In this document: positions 34,836 through 44,112 of the stretch, one piece after another
Layout: each line of letters opens with the position of its first letter
Numbering within the stretch: the stretch's first letter is position 1
Position numbers and translations under genes: made by a program
Notes under the pieces: model-generated
Database searches by the model: none
Seen by the model: only the letters and a program-made list of their open reading frames with translations
Told to the model about the DNA's origin: nothing
IMG/VR virus record: IMGVR_UViG_3300029945_000001
Location: 1-64,000 of that record
Strand: one strand, 5' to 3'
DNA length: 64,000 nucleotides
Origin: a virus

Positions 34836-36451
34836 AAAAAAGTGGTTTCGGGGTCCACCGTATAAAACCCTTCAGAATAGGTTTCAGGAGTATGACCACA
34901 ATGAGGGCAAGATTTAACCGGATAGCAAATATGAGAAATCTCAGACTTACCAATAAACTTTTCAACATCTTGAGGAAGATTACATCCAGGATTACGCTTA
35001 AACAGAATAGATAAACCTTCATTAATAACAGATTCTTCAGTACTTTCTTTATTCACCTTACCATTCTTAACAATACGGATTTTACTAATATAGGGAACGT
35101 ATGATTTAAATAAGGAATACTTCAAAGCAATATCAATTGAATCTCTACGCTCTTTATCATTATTACCATGTTCTTGTGCAATGATTTCAGAAACAAAACG
35201 ACGGCCATATTCAAGATATTGTTTAATAGACGGAATACTGAATTCAAATTCAAACTGAACATTATCAGAAACAGTATAACGACCAGTGTCTTTGAACCCT
35301 AAGAGTTCTTGATACTTGGTATACATATCAGGAGTAACAGTTTTCATGCTCTTAAGATTAAAGATATTATCAACCTTCATTTTACTAAAATCATTACGAC
35401 GAAGTTTAATGATATTAATCAGTTCAGTGACAGAATTATTGCATGACGTACAAACATAAGTATAATTATAACCTTCGGGATGCATAAGCGCCGCAAGTGT
35501 CAACATAATAACAGGATAATCAGTAATCTTAATATTTGAAATAAGAGTGTCTTCGAGACGCCAATTACTCAGATTAGTCCCAACTGTAGAATCTAAGAAC
35601 AGACGAGTACCTTCTTCTTTAATAAAGAAATCATTAAACAAATAGAAAACAACACCAAGTTCACGACCATAAACATTAATAGATTCATAGGCATTATTAA
35701 AATATGCATTTAATTTATCCATATCAGGATGTGCCAATTCAATATTAAAACCACTATTCATAAGAGGAATACGCATACAGTCACTAACTTCGAACCTGAC
35801 TTCATTAAGACCGTCAATAGAATCAATAATACGAATATCATTATGATCAGTAGGTTTAACAGTATAGCGATTACCAAGAATACCTTTACCCTTATCATCG
35901 ATATATGTAGGAGCAAACATACTCTTATTTTCAATATCTTTAATAGCTAATTGTCGGCGAATAGCTTCTGTTTCAAAAGGAGTATTATTCTGAGTACCAC
36001 GTACTGTATTAATAAATGCCTGAGCGACAGGATCGGTATCGATCTTATCTTCGGGAATATCACTGAAATAAGCATTCATTGCCTTAATAACATCTTCACT
36101 TTTCTGACCAATAAAATACCCTGTATTCTCAGCCATTAATTCAAAATTAGCTTTATCGACAATATCGTTTTCAGTTTCCACTGAACCATCTTCGGCGATT
36201 TCGTCGTAGAAAGGCTCAGCTTCAACATCGTCGATATCATCAGAAACAACAATAACTTTATTTTCTAAAGGAGTTTTATCAGAAGAATTATTAGTTTCAT
36301 TATTTGATTCGAGTTCAGTAGTTAAAGATTCTTCATTACCACTAACGCTATTAACCACACCACCACTTCCACCATCCATGGTAAATGTTGGAGTTATTTT
36401 TAAAATATCTTTATCTAACAGATTATCAGTTTTGTTAGGATCGTCGGACAT
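34790..36451 (-). CDS. Tail-assembly/baseplate-hub-like protein with two Cys pairs (553 aa)
   Basis: AAAGGGAC precedes the ATG. The first ~100 residues are acidic and disordered. Later two CxxC pairs occur: YVCTSCNN (~residue 365) and SCPHCGH (~residue 523), likely a zinc-bound ribbon. The layout is reminiscent of T4 gp26-type (PF12322) baseplate or tail-assembly proteins, which also carry a CPxCG; this is a weak family call. Near the 3' end a heptamer T TTT TTT in frame (34835-34841) sets up a -1 slip into the next frame. In tail genes of many phages such a slip makes a second chaperone form. It is followed by the chaperonin gene. Confidence 0.6.
   Translation of the reverse strand: MSDDPNKTDNLLDKDILKITPTFTMDGGSGGVVNSVSGNEESLTTELESNNETNNSSDKTPLENKVIVVSDDIDDVEAEPFYDEIAEDGSVETENDIVDKANFELMAENTGYFIGQKSEDVIKAMNAYFSDIPEDKIDTDPVAQAFINTVRGTQNNTPFETEAIRRQLAIKDIENKSMFAPTYIDDKGKGILGNRYTVKPTDHNDIRIIDSIDGLNEVRFEVSDCMRIPLMNSGFNIELAHPDMDKLNAYFNNAYESINVYGRELGVVFYLFNDFFIKEEGTRLFLDSTVGTNLSNWRLEDTLISNIKITDYPVIMLTLAALMHPEGYNYTYVCTSCNNSVTELINIIKLRRNDFSKMKVDNIFNLKSMKTVTPDMYTKYQELLGFKDTGRYTVSDNVQFEFEFSIPSIKQYLEYGRRFVSEIIAQEHGNNDKERRDSIDIALKYSLFKSYVPYISKIRIVKNGKVNKESTEESVINEGLSILFKRNPGCNLPQDVEKFIGKSEISHICYPVKSCPHCGHTPETYSEGFYTVDPETTFFIQSQTRLMMLHKKK
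34835..34841 (-). promoter_or_regulatory. Slippery heptamer for -1 programmed frameshifting
   Basis: On the coding (minus) strand the seven T are read as ac|T TTT TTT|A, the X XXY YYZ pattern in the zero frame of the 553-aa gene. The -1 frame is then open for 150 codons. No base run this perfect in phase is needed by the encoded residues (T-F-F). Confidence 0.6.
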
Positions 36452-36452
36452 T

Positions 36453-37235
36453 TTACACAGTCCCTTTCTTTTTTGGGATGACGAATGATAGACACCTTAC
36501 ATCATACATTTCTACATAATTTTCTTCTCTTACATATGCACCATATCGAATACCAGATTCGTCTTTAACTTTATAATAAACTATATATATTTCAGTAGTG
36601 TCATTTAGTGGTTTTAAGATATTATTACCAGCTACAAAAAGAAATGATAGCTGATTATATTCATTATTAAGATTGAGAATACTAAGCTCTTCTGGCTCTT
36701 GTTTATGAACAAAACTATTAGTATTTTTTGGTATTGTTATTTTTACTTTAGGATTTAATGTGTTATCGAAGAATTCATTAATACTTTTTTCATATTCAGT
36801 TATAATGCTTGATATAATAAAGAATTCGTCACATATACCACAGATACGTTTCTTAACATCATCTTTGTTAATATAAATGTTATTATCAATATGTTCAATA
36901 ACAACGCCATCAAAATTCCACTTTAATTTATTCATAAAAGCTGTAAATTCATTAATATAAAAGACATAACATTTATTCTTTTTAAAATCGAATAATTTAA
37001 GGAATTCTGTGAAAATTGCTTTTTCTTCTTCATTTAATAAATTAACAACACCTATAGAAAATCGAATATCACCAAATTCAAACCTAGACGGTTTTGCATT
37101 AGATAAAAGAATATGATCATCCTTAACAAGATTAATATACATATATTGTAATTTTCTATTAAAAGGTCTTTGTAGATACTCTTGAAAAATATCTTGAAGT
37201 TTATATTTTTTTCGTTCTTTAGGTTTTTTCGTCAT
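36453..37235 (-). CDS. Hypothetical protein (260 aa)
   Basis: Basic N-terminus (MTKKPKERKKYKLQDIFQ), then mixed alpha/beta with IEHIDNNIYINKDDVKKR and VYYKVKDESGIRYGAYVREE. No domain recognised. It overlaps the preceding 97-aa gene by 17 bases and ends 2 bases before the 553-aa start, so translation is probably coupled. A tail or capsid assembly role would fit the operon but is unproven. Confidence 0.55.
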   Translation of the reverse strand: MTKKPKERKKYKLQDIFQEYLQRPFNRKLQYMYINLVKDDHILLSNAKPSRFEFGDIRFSIGVVNLLNEEEKAIFTEFLKLFDFKKNKCYVFYINEFTAFMNKLKWNFDGVVIEHIDNNIYINKDDVKKRICGICDEFFIISSIITEYEKSINEFFDNTLNPKVKITIPKNTNSFVHKQEPEELSILNLNNEYNQLSFLFVAGNNILKPLNDTTEIYIVYYKVKDESGIRYGAYVREENYVEMYDVRCLSFVIPKKKGTV

Positions 37236-37512
37236 TTTTTGTAAGATTGAGTTCAGAAATTGTTTCTCTTAATTTAGCATCTACTGCATTAATACCATCA
37301 TTAAGTTTAATAAGACTATCGGCAGATGTATGACTAGGTTCGGTAATCAGATTTTTCATACCATCAGAAGCAAGAGATAAAATAGTTAATGTGTCAGAGG
37401 TGGAATCAGTAACACCGAGCTTTGAAATACCATCGATAGTGTTATCGATAGTCTTCAGACGATCGGACTGATGATTGAGCTCTTTTGTGATATTTGGGCA
37501 AGTATCGACCAT
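37219..37512 (-). CDS. Small hypothetical protein (97 aa)
   Basis: Preceded by AGAGGACAC. Predicted helical with Ser, Thr, Leu and Asp (LKTIDNTIDGISKLG, later LRETISELNLTKND), probably a coiled coil. First gene of the minus-strand operon running to 32126. No family recognised. Confidence 0.55.
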   Translation of the reverse strand: MVDTCPNITKELNHQSDRLKTIDNTIDGISKLGVTDSTSDTLTILSLASDGMKNLITEPSHTSADSLIKLNDGINAVDAKLRETISELNLTKNDEKT

Positions 37513-37676
37513 AGTGTCCTCTAATTTTCAAGATGTTATTCCTCATTGGGTTCTTACGGAATCATTACCTTGGAGATTTCAGTCTTATAATGTAATATGA
37601 AAATTTATTAATATACTAATAATTAACGAATTTATCTTATAAGAATTCTAGAATATATGCATAGGAGTTTGTGTTC

Positions 37677-39947
37677 ATGCTAGAATATTTTAAACAACAC
37701 GAATACAAAAAAAAGCGTACTACACTAGCAATTTCATATGTTCAAAATATTGTTTCGTATATTAAAACCATGAACCCTAATATGTCAGAAGACCTTATTA
37801 AAACATTTGTAACAAATTATATTAAAGAAAATATGCAAAGACCTACTATAGAAATTATTGATCATCCTTCATACGGAAATGCAGAATTAAAAACAGTTGA
37901 TCTATACGACCATGTTAGAAAACATCAATATAAGCTTATTACTCCTTGTGGTACTATTTATCAGACTCCAGACATTAAAGAAAGTTTTCTAAAAGTAAAG
38001 ATCAATAAGAATCTAGCCAAACGTAAAAAACTAAAAAACGAAATGTTAAGAGCAGGTGAAATTGGTGATGAGATTACAGCATCGAAAGCTAATTATGGAC
38101 AATCACAAGTAAAGATTAATACAAATGCTATCCCAGGAGCTCATGGTTCTGAATTTAATTGTCTATCTGATGTTGCTAACTATAATGGTGTGACCTCTAC
38201 TGCCAGACATGGTGTCATGTGTGGTTATGCACATACTGAGAAATTTATTAGTGGTAATTTCTATTTTCCTGATATAGAACACATTATTAATTATTGCATC
38301 TGTCTTAAAAGAATATTTAACAGAGAACAAGTAGAAAATGTTGTCAATAAATTTAATTTATATATTCCTACTGTTAAAGATATAGTTGATCATTTCTTAC
38401 AAAGTACCCAATTCTATATCAGAAAAGAATTTATTGAAAGTGATATTTATGATCTTATCTCTAAGTTCGATAATATGGAAAGATGTTTTATCTTCTATGC
38501 ATCGTGTTTAAAGAATATAGTTATGTTTAATACAGAATTCTTTTTACCTTATTTAGACAAGTTCTTCGATAGGGATAATTTGATTATAGATAATGATGTT
38601 AATATTAAAAAGATTAATGACTTCAAAGGAGATCTTAAAAATGTTATTACTTCATTAAATTCTGATCTTATTGACAATTTACCATTAGAAGATGCTATCA
38701 AGGATAATCACCCTAATGTAAGAAATCTTATTACTATTGGTGATAGAATGCTTAACCATACAGATGAAATTCAAGATATTATTTCTACATTTATAACAAT
38801 TGATATGGATGTTGCTGATGCTATGGGTCATCCAAATATGATCAGGCGATGTGTCATTGCATCAGATACTGATAGTGTTATCTTTACAGTACAAGATTGG
38901 GTAAAGTGGTATACCGGACATTATTTACAATTTAGTAAGAAAGCATTTAATATTAATGCATTTGTGGTCTTTATGTTAAGTATGTCTATTGAACATTTAT
39001 TTGCAAGGTTGAGTACAAGTTTTGGTATCGTCGGAAAAGATGCTGAAAGAATTATTATGAAGAATGAATTTCTATATCCTATTATGCTCAATACCCCGTT
39101 ACCAAAACATTATATCGGATTGATTACAATTCAGGAAGGTAAGATTCTTGCTAAAATTAAACTTGATATTAAAGGTCTTACTTTAAGATCTAGTGCACAT
39201 TGTTTAGAAACAAGAACCTCTACAAATAAATTTATTGATTATGTATTAGATGGTGCAACTAAAACTGGTAGTTTGAGTGCCGAAGAAACATTTATGTTTG
39301 TTTATGAACACGAACAGACTGTTTATAAATCATTATTAAATGGTGATAAGACATTCCTAACAGTTACTCCTATTAATGAAAAAGAACAATATACAGATCC
39401 ATTAGTTTCAAAATACTTTTATTATTTATTTTGGTCTGAAGTATTTGCAGAAGAATATGGTGAGTTCTTATTACCTTCTAAAGGACACGTTGTTCATTTA
39501 TTAAATAAAGGAAAGTCTATTAAATCGGAAGCTTATTTAAATTATCTTAAAGAAAAGAATGAGAAGTTATACATCAAGCTTGTCAACTTCTTTGATAAAT
39601 ATCCAAACAAAAATATTAGTTTTATTATTTTTCCATCATCTATTAAAAAGATTCCAGAAATATTTATACCATTAATTAATTATAGACGAATTGTATTTGA
39701 TAATTCTACTCCTCATTATTTAATTATTAGAAGTTTAGGTATTCCTTTTGGCGATAGTAAAGTTGGTACCATCATTAGTGATATTTATGGACAGGATCTT
39801 ATTGCCGGTACGGTATCTGGAAAAAAGACTGAAGATGATAGCATGTTAGAAGATGAAGATATTACCAAATTATTAGAAGATGTTGAAGCAGAAGATAATG
39901 TTAATGATACAGAGAGTGGTGGTACTGAAGATGATGACGAAGAGTAG
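37677..39947 (+). CDS. Family-B DNA polymerase palm/C-terminal fragment
   Basis: The ATG at 37677 has GGAG 9 bases upstream; an in-frame GTG at 37671 is too close to the site. Motif C appears as IASDTDSV (Asp residues at ~397-399, family-B YGDTDS). A motif-B-like segment is SKANYGQSQVKINTNAIPGA (~residues 135-155; family-B KxxxNSxYG), followed by VTSTARHG. There is no recognisable exonuclease or motif A (DxxSLYPS) in this protein, so the polymerase appears split and its N-terminal part must lie elsewhere. The C-terminus is acidic. 756 aa. The hairpin terminator starts within the stop codon. Confidence 0.65.
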   Translation: MLEYFKQHEYKKKRTTLAISYVQNIVSYIKTMNPNMSEDLIKTFVTNYIKENMQRPTIEIIDHPSYGNAELKTVDLYDHVRKHQYKLITPCGTIYQTPDIKESFLKVKINKNLAKRKKLKNEMLRAGEIGDEITASKANYGQSQVKINTNAIPGAHGSEFNCLSDVANYNGVTSTARHGVMCGYAHTEKFISGNFYFPDIEHIINYCICLKRIFNREQVENVVNKFNLYIPTVKDIVDHFLQSTQFYIRKEFIESDIYDLISKFDNMERCFIFYASCLKNIVMFNTEFFLPYLDKFFDRDNLIIDNDVNIKKINDFKGDLKNVITSLNSDLIDNLPLEDAIKDNHPNVRNLITIGDRMLNHTDEIQDIISTFITIDMDVADAMGHPNMIRRCVIASDTDSVIFTVQDWVKWYTGHYLQFSKKAFNINAFVVFMLSMSIEHLFARLSTSFGIVGKDAERIIMKNEFLYPIMLNTPLPKHYIGLITIQEGKILAKIKLDIKGLTLRSSAHCLETRTSTNKFIDYVLDGATKTGSLSAEETFMFVYEHEQTVYKSLLNGDKTFLTVTPINEKEQYTDPLVSKYFYYLFWSEVFAEEYGEFLLPSKGHVVHLLNKGKSIKSEAYLNYLKEKNEKLYIKLVNFFDKYPNKNISFIIFPSSIKKIPEIFIPLINYRRIVFDNSTPHYLIIRSLGIPFGDSKVGTIISDIYGQDLIAGTVSGKKTEDDSMLEDEDITKLLEDVEAEDNVNDTESGGTEDDDEE

Positions 39948-39965
39948 GGCTTTTAGCCCTACTCT
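39941..39965 (+). terminator. Hairpin terminator overlapping the stop codon
   Basis: AGAGTAGGGC pairs with GCCCTACTCT around TTTTA; the stop TAG is inside the stem. Only 30 bases before the next gene, so read-through or an internal start is needed for it. Confidence 0.7.
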
Positions 39966-39994
39966 CTTATTTCAATAATAGAAAAAAATATACT

Positions 39995-41131
39995 ATGACA
40001 TCCTCAAACATAAGAGGTATACCTTCTATGATTCAGACTGAGACATATGAAAACTTTATATCTAGATTATGTACAGTTTCAAAAAATGTAAGAGATGCTA
40101 TTGAAAGTCAGTCTTATTTATTATCCCACGATCCAGATAGTGTTACCGATGATGATATTTTGTATTATGCATTAGATATTATTCTAGATGATTTTAATCA
40201 ATTAGGTATTGAATTCAATTGTAATAGAAATGATATGTTTTCTAACGCTTTACATATTGAATTATTTATTACATTAGCTGAAATTACAAATGCTACCACT
40301 TTATATTTATCTATGAAAGATATGGATTTTAAAACAATTATACGATCCATTCTTACAGATGGTGGCCCCGAAACATCAACAGTTGGCGATCTATTACATT
40401 TTGTTGGTGTCGTAAATGAAAAGACAAGAGAGACTTTATATAGTTGTTATGAATACCTTATTGATAAAGTATCATCATCTCAGATCTTTGATATGTATTT
40501 AGATGGTTTGTTAAAGATAGATGATAGTTCGATTGAATTTGAAATCGATAATGAATATGTTACTAGATTTATGAGAAGGACATATTCTGTCTCTAGACTT
40601 TATAATAGTTTGATTTCTGCTTTTAATATTCAATTTAGAAATAAATTCGACATTGATATTCTCTATGTACTGGTCGAGATGCATATTAATTTTATAACAT
40701 CAAAAGATAATGTTAATCAGTTTGCTTGGCTTGATGCGGTTACTATAGATAAAGTCGGTGGTAATACTATTCTTATCAACGCCCTTATTACCAAATATCA
40801 ATATACGTTGAATACACTATCTCCTTTATGTATTGGGTATTATAAGGATAAACCTACATTTAATAAACAAACTATATGTCTCATTATTCTATTATCTTCT
40901 ATTGTAAATACAATCTATGAATTTTCACATATAAATAAAGAAACTTCTAAAGATGTATATATTAAAAATATTTTAGACAACTATAAAGAAAGAATTACAG
41001 AAGCTACTGAAAATAACATATTTACAAATGTATTAGAAATGTTGGATATGAAATATGTAAATCAGATCATGGATATTGTTAGATTATTTGACTTTAGTAC
41101 ATTCTTTAGTGCACAGGAAAACATTAAATGA
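39995..41131 (+). CDS. Hypothetical helical protein upstream of beta' C-half (378 aa)
   Basis: The annotated ATG at 39995 has only a weak site; an in-frame ATG at 40028 with AGAGG upstream is an alternative start. Helical and acidic throughout, with Tyr-rich stretches. No domain recognised. Overlaps the beta' gene by 4 bases (ATGA), suggesting stoichiometric production. A phage RNAP accessory subunit (phiKZ non-virion RNAP has one) is worth testing; nothing in the sequence proves it. Confidence 0.6.
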   Translation: MTSSNIRGIPSMIQTETYENFISRLCTVSKNVRDAIESQSYLLSHDPDSVTDDDILYYALDIILDDFNQLGIEFNCNRNDMFSNALHIELFITLAEITNATTLYLSMKDMDFKTIIRSILTDGGPETSTVGDLLHFVGVVNEKTRETLYSCYEYLIDKVSSSQIFDMYLDGLLKIDDSSIEFEIDNEYVTRFMRRTYSVSRLYNSLISAFNIQFRNKFDIDILYVLVEMHINFITSKDNVNQFAWLDAVTIDKVGGNTILINALITKYQYTLNTLSPLCIGYYKDKPTFNKQTICLIILLSSIVNTIYEFSHINKETSKDVYIKNILDNYKERITEATENNIFTNVLEMLDMKYVNQIMDIVRLFDFSTFFSAQENIK

Positions 41132-42576
41132 TTAATACAGCCAAACATAATTTTATTTTAAACTATGTCAGAAACTTTCTTATATTAGATTTTCTTATTG
41201 ATGTGTTTACGGAAAGTCAAAAGACTAAAGCAATAGTTATAGAAAATGTTGGTTCTGATGGTAGTGTTAAAGTACAAGTAGAGGGAGACGATACATATCT
41301 GTATAAAGGAAAATTATTAAATGTATTAGGTCAACTTTATTATATATTTTCATTTACAGAAAATAATGATTTTGAATCATTAATCGACAATAATGAAACT
41401 GATATAACATACGATCCTTATTACAATATGGGTATTTATAAGAATAAGAACATTAATAATATTATTTGCTATCCATTAAACATGACAGCGTCCGGTTTAT
41501 TTTTTGGTTATGGTGATCATATTCTTATTACAAAAAATGATATTGTAAATGTACCAGATGGAGAACAAATAGAAACATCTATTGGTAGATTGCTTCTTAA
41601 TTATGTATGGTTAGCAGATCCATTTGGTGATATTATTCCTTACATGAATAACACTATTCGCCCTAAAAAAGATATCGATCCCCTTATTGTTACATTACTG
41701 ATTGAAGGTAAAATTAAAGTTGATCAGGCGTATGCTTACTCAAGAAATCTTTATTATTTACAAAGAACCGAATTAGCAGTTCCTGCTTTTACTAAAAAAT
41801 CTATTTGTATTAATCCTGCTATTATCAAGAGACGAGACGAACTCTTAATAGAATATGCCGAAGAGATTAAAAATGGTAATGCTATTGTTATGAATAAAAT
41901 AGAAGAAGAACTTGTTAGAATGGACAAAGAAGATATTAGTACTGACGTAAGTGCTGTCTTTTATGATCATGATAGTAAGTCATACGAAAATCACAGAAAA
42001 AATATGTTTATTACTGTTGGTGCTGTTAATAAGTTTGGTGATGAATCTAACTATAACTTTATTGATAATAATATCGATGAAGGTTGGGACTTTAAGAATT
42101 TTGCTACTATCTGTAATGAAATTAGACGCGGTTCTTTTGGCCGAGCAAAAGAAACAGCTAAGGGTGGTGAAGAATCTAAATTTCTTATTCGTATTTTTCA
42201 GAATACAAGAATTATTGAAGATACCTGTGATTCTACTAGACACTTGACTCTTGAATTAACTAAGGATAATATTAAAGATTATTATTATAGAAATGTATTA
42301 TCTCAAGATAATAAAACATACGAAACCATATATCCTGAAAATGTATCAAAGTTTGTTAATAGAACTATTAAGATGAGATCTCCCCAGACATGCTCTACTA
42401 AAAATGGTTATTGTTATTCTTGCTGTGGTGAAGACTTTAGACAGATGAATCAAGAAATTATGACTATGAATGCTATTACTGTCGGTACTGAATTCCTTAA
42501 TCTATCAATGAAGGCTATGCATCAAGCATCGCTTGGATTATTTGAAGTAACATCTGTTAATAAATACCTATATTAG
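41128..42576 (+). CDS. RNA polymerase beta' subunit, C-terminal half
   Basis: Contains the trigger-loop region: GSFGRAKETAKGGEESKFLI then NTRIIEDTCDSTRH (bacterial ARKGLADTALKTANSG...VTEDDCGT). The end matches the Zn2 site: RSPQTCSTKNGYCYSCCG (bacterial SVVSCDTDFGVCAHCYG). All four Zn2 cysteines (C814, C888, C895 and C898 of E. coli) have counterparts. It ends with VGTEFLNLSMKAMHQASLG, where the bacterial chain has VIAAQSIGEPGTQL, so the far C-terminal beta' region is absent or encoded elsewhere. 482 aa. Completes, with 7527-9194, most of a split beta'. Gene placed far from the N-half, as in phiKZ-type phages. Confidence 0.82.
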   Translation: MINTAKHNFILNYVRNFLILDFLIDVFTESQKTKAIVIENVGSDGSVKVQVEGDDTYLYKGKLLNVLGQLYYIFSFTENNDFESLIDNNETDITYDPYYNMGIYKNKNINNIICYPLNMTASGLFFGYGDHILITKNDIVNVPDGEQIETSIGRLLLNYVWLADPFGDIIPYMNNTIRPKKDIDPLIVTLLIEGKIKVDQAYAYSRNLYYLQRTELAVPAFTKKSICINPAIIKRRDELLIEYAEEIKNGNAIVMNKIEEELVRMDKEDISTDVSAVFYDHDSKSYENHRKNMFITVGAVNKFGDESNYNFIDNNIDEGWDFKNFATICNEIRRGSFGRAKETAKGGEESKFLIRIFQNTRIIEDTCDSTRHLTLELTKDNIKDYYYRNVLSQDNKTYETIYPENVSKFVNRTIKMRSPQTCSTKNGYCYSCCGEDFRQMNQEIMTMNAITVGTEFLNLSMKAMHQASLGLFEVTSVNKYLY

Positions 42577-42626
42577 AAAAATAATCTTATAGTAACACGA
42601 AACCAACAAAGAGAAAGATCAGAAAT

Positions 42627-43451
42627 ATGTCTAAATTTGCTACATATGACAAAAACTCCAACTCGTCATCTGCTGCTGCTGGTTTGACTACAACACAGGT
42701 CAGCACACTGACAACGACTCAACTCGATTCTTTATCGACATCGCAGATAAATAATCTGACTACCACACAAGTTGTTGCTTTGGAATCTACACAGATTTCT
42801 GAGCTTATTTCAACAGATATTCAGTTATTAACTTCTACTGATATAAGCACTTTAACAACAACTCAGATTGATACTCTTGATACTACGCAGATCAATACAT
42901 TGACTACAACACAGGTTGGTGAATTAATAACAACCAACATTCAGCAGTTACAGACTTCTCAAATTGCTGCCATTGTTGATAATCAGGTTACTGCTATCAT
43001 TGATGAAGTTCTTGACAATACCAGTACTATTAATACTATTGTTACTGATCCCAATGATACATCAGTTGCTATTATCAATCATTATCTTGAACTCTATGTT
43101 CCTATTGCTAAAGACGCTTTTGATCCTACTGGCTCCAAAATGAGAAATGCTGTTACTAATTTATTGTATGCTATGAACGAAGCTCTTCGTGTCAATAATG
43201 ATATTGTTTATAATGCTATTTTCAATTTCGTCAATGAACACAAAGATGGTATTATGGCACATGGTAGTTCAATGCGTGGTGTTCAGGGTCTTGGACGAAC
43301 TGATATCGATCGTATTACTATTTTCTATGGTTTAATACATCGCATTGCTACTGATGGTAAGAATACTCCTAAGTTTAACGAACAGAATATTAAAAACATT
43401 CTTAAGACGGATTATTTTATTCGGTGGGCTAAGAAGAAAATTAATAAGTAA
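42627..43451 (+). CDS. Octapeptide-repeat protein (274 aa)
   Basis: Residues 20-115 are twelve tandem 8-residue units of pattern L-x-[ST]-[ST]-[QDN]-[IVL]-x-x (for example LTTTQVST, LTTTQIDT). The regular Leu and Ile/Val every eight residues suggest a solenoid or fibrous stalk. The rest (residues 116-274) is helical and lacks repeats: LELYVPIAKDAFDPTG, later IDRITIFYGLIHRI. The gene has its own TTATAGT element and a strong terminator behind. Similar Thr-Gln repeats occur in bacterial surface proteins. A virion fibre or head-surface protein is plausible; the function is not known. Confidence 0.6.
   Translation: MSKFATYDKNSNSSSAAAGLTTTQVSTLTTTQLDSLSTSQINNLTTTQVVALESTQISELISTDIQLLTSTDISTLTTTQIDTLDTTQINTLTTTQVGELITTNIQQLQTSQIAAIVDNQVTAIIDEVLDNTSTINTIVTDPNDTSVAIINHYLELYVPIAKDAFDPTGSKMRNAVTNLLYAMNEALRVNNDIVYNAIFNFVNEHKDGIMAHGSSMRGVQGLGRTDIDRITIFYGLIHRIATDGKNTPKFNEQNIKNILKTDYFIRWAKKKINK
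42684..42971 (+). repeat. Twelve tandem 24-base coding units (octapeptide repeats)
   Basis: Encodes residues 20-115 of the protein at 42627. Units differ in DNA more than in protein (codons vary between ACA, ACT and ACC), so the repeat is held by protein selection rather than by recent duplication. Confidence 0.85.
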
Positions 43452-43459
43452 TCATAAGG

Positions 43460-43493
43460 TCTACACGGTAGGGCATAAGCCCTACCGTGTAGA
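43460..43493. terminator. Bidirectional hairpin terminator
   Basis: 15-bp stem (TCTACACGGTAGGGC) with an ATAA loop between convergent genes ending at 43451 (+) and 43502 (-). Confidence 0.85.
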
Positions 43494-43501
43494 TATTAAA
43501 A

Positions 43502-43975
43502 TTATGACATATCTTTTGAATCAGTTCTTTTTTCAAAATCTTTAATAGTACTTGCCATTTCTGCATTGTTATTTTTTAATTGATCCATAGATGCTGTTAA
43601 CTCAGAGTCTTTACTAGCATTATCAACACCGACACCATCGTGTAATGTAAAGTTTCCAAGTTGCATTTTATTGAGGACCTCCACAACAGCTGCACTGGCA
43701 CTAGAAGTTGATTCTGAATCCTTCTGTTTAATTTTGGTACCAACTTTATCTTTAATAGCTTTTTCTTGAGATTCAACAACACCGACATATGTATTAACGA
43801 GAGAAATTTGAGCAGTTAATAACTCCGAATTTCCATTAGGATTAATTTCTATTTTATCCATAGCTTTGTCTAAAATTTCTAATGCTTTACTTTTCTTTTT
43901 TTCACCACTATCATAAATTATATCTAACTTAATAAGGTCTTCATCTACTGATCTAGACTTAATTTCTTCGGTCAT
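43502..43975 (-). CDS. Small helical protein (157 aa)
   Basis: GGGGATAG precedes the ATG. N-terminal part MTEEIKSRSVDEDLIKLDI, then KALEILDKAMDKIEINP and ISLVNTYVGVVESQEKA, all helical; C-terminus a probable coiled coil (LKNNNAEMASTIKDFEKR). Size and helix pattern would suit a terminase small subunit or a scaffold component, but no motif decides it. Divergent from the topoisomerase gene. Confidence 0.5.
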   Translation of the reverse strand: MTEEIKSRSVDEDLIKLDIIYDSGEKKKSKALEILDKAMDKIEINPNGNSELLTAQISLVNTYVGVVESQEKAIKDKVGTKIKQKDSESTSSASAAVVEVLNKMQLGNFTLHDGVGVDNASKDSELTASMDQLKNNNAEMASTIKDFEKRTDSKDMS

Positions 43976-44112
43976 GTACTATCCCCAGTGTAAATTGTTT
44001 AAAGTTAAAATTATACTTAATAGTATAAACTATCAAGGGTGGAACTATATAATATTTTTATATGGATTTTATCTATATATTATTAAAGAGAAGCACAAGG
44101 AAGATTAAGAGC

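Noticed and set aside
34813-35022. 69-codon hydrophobic frame within the 553-aa gene
   Set aside because: Overlaps conserved Cys-motif coding in the main frame; no ribosome site.
43502-43975. 157-aa protein as terminase small subunit
   Set aside because: Only size and helical character fit; no motif.
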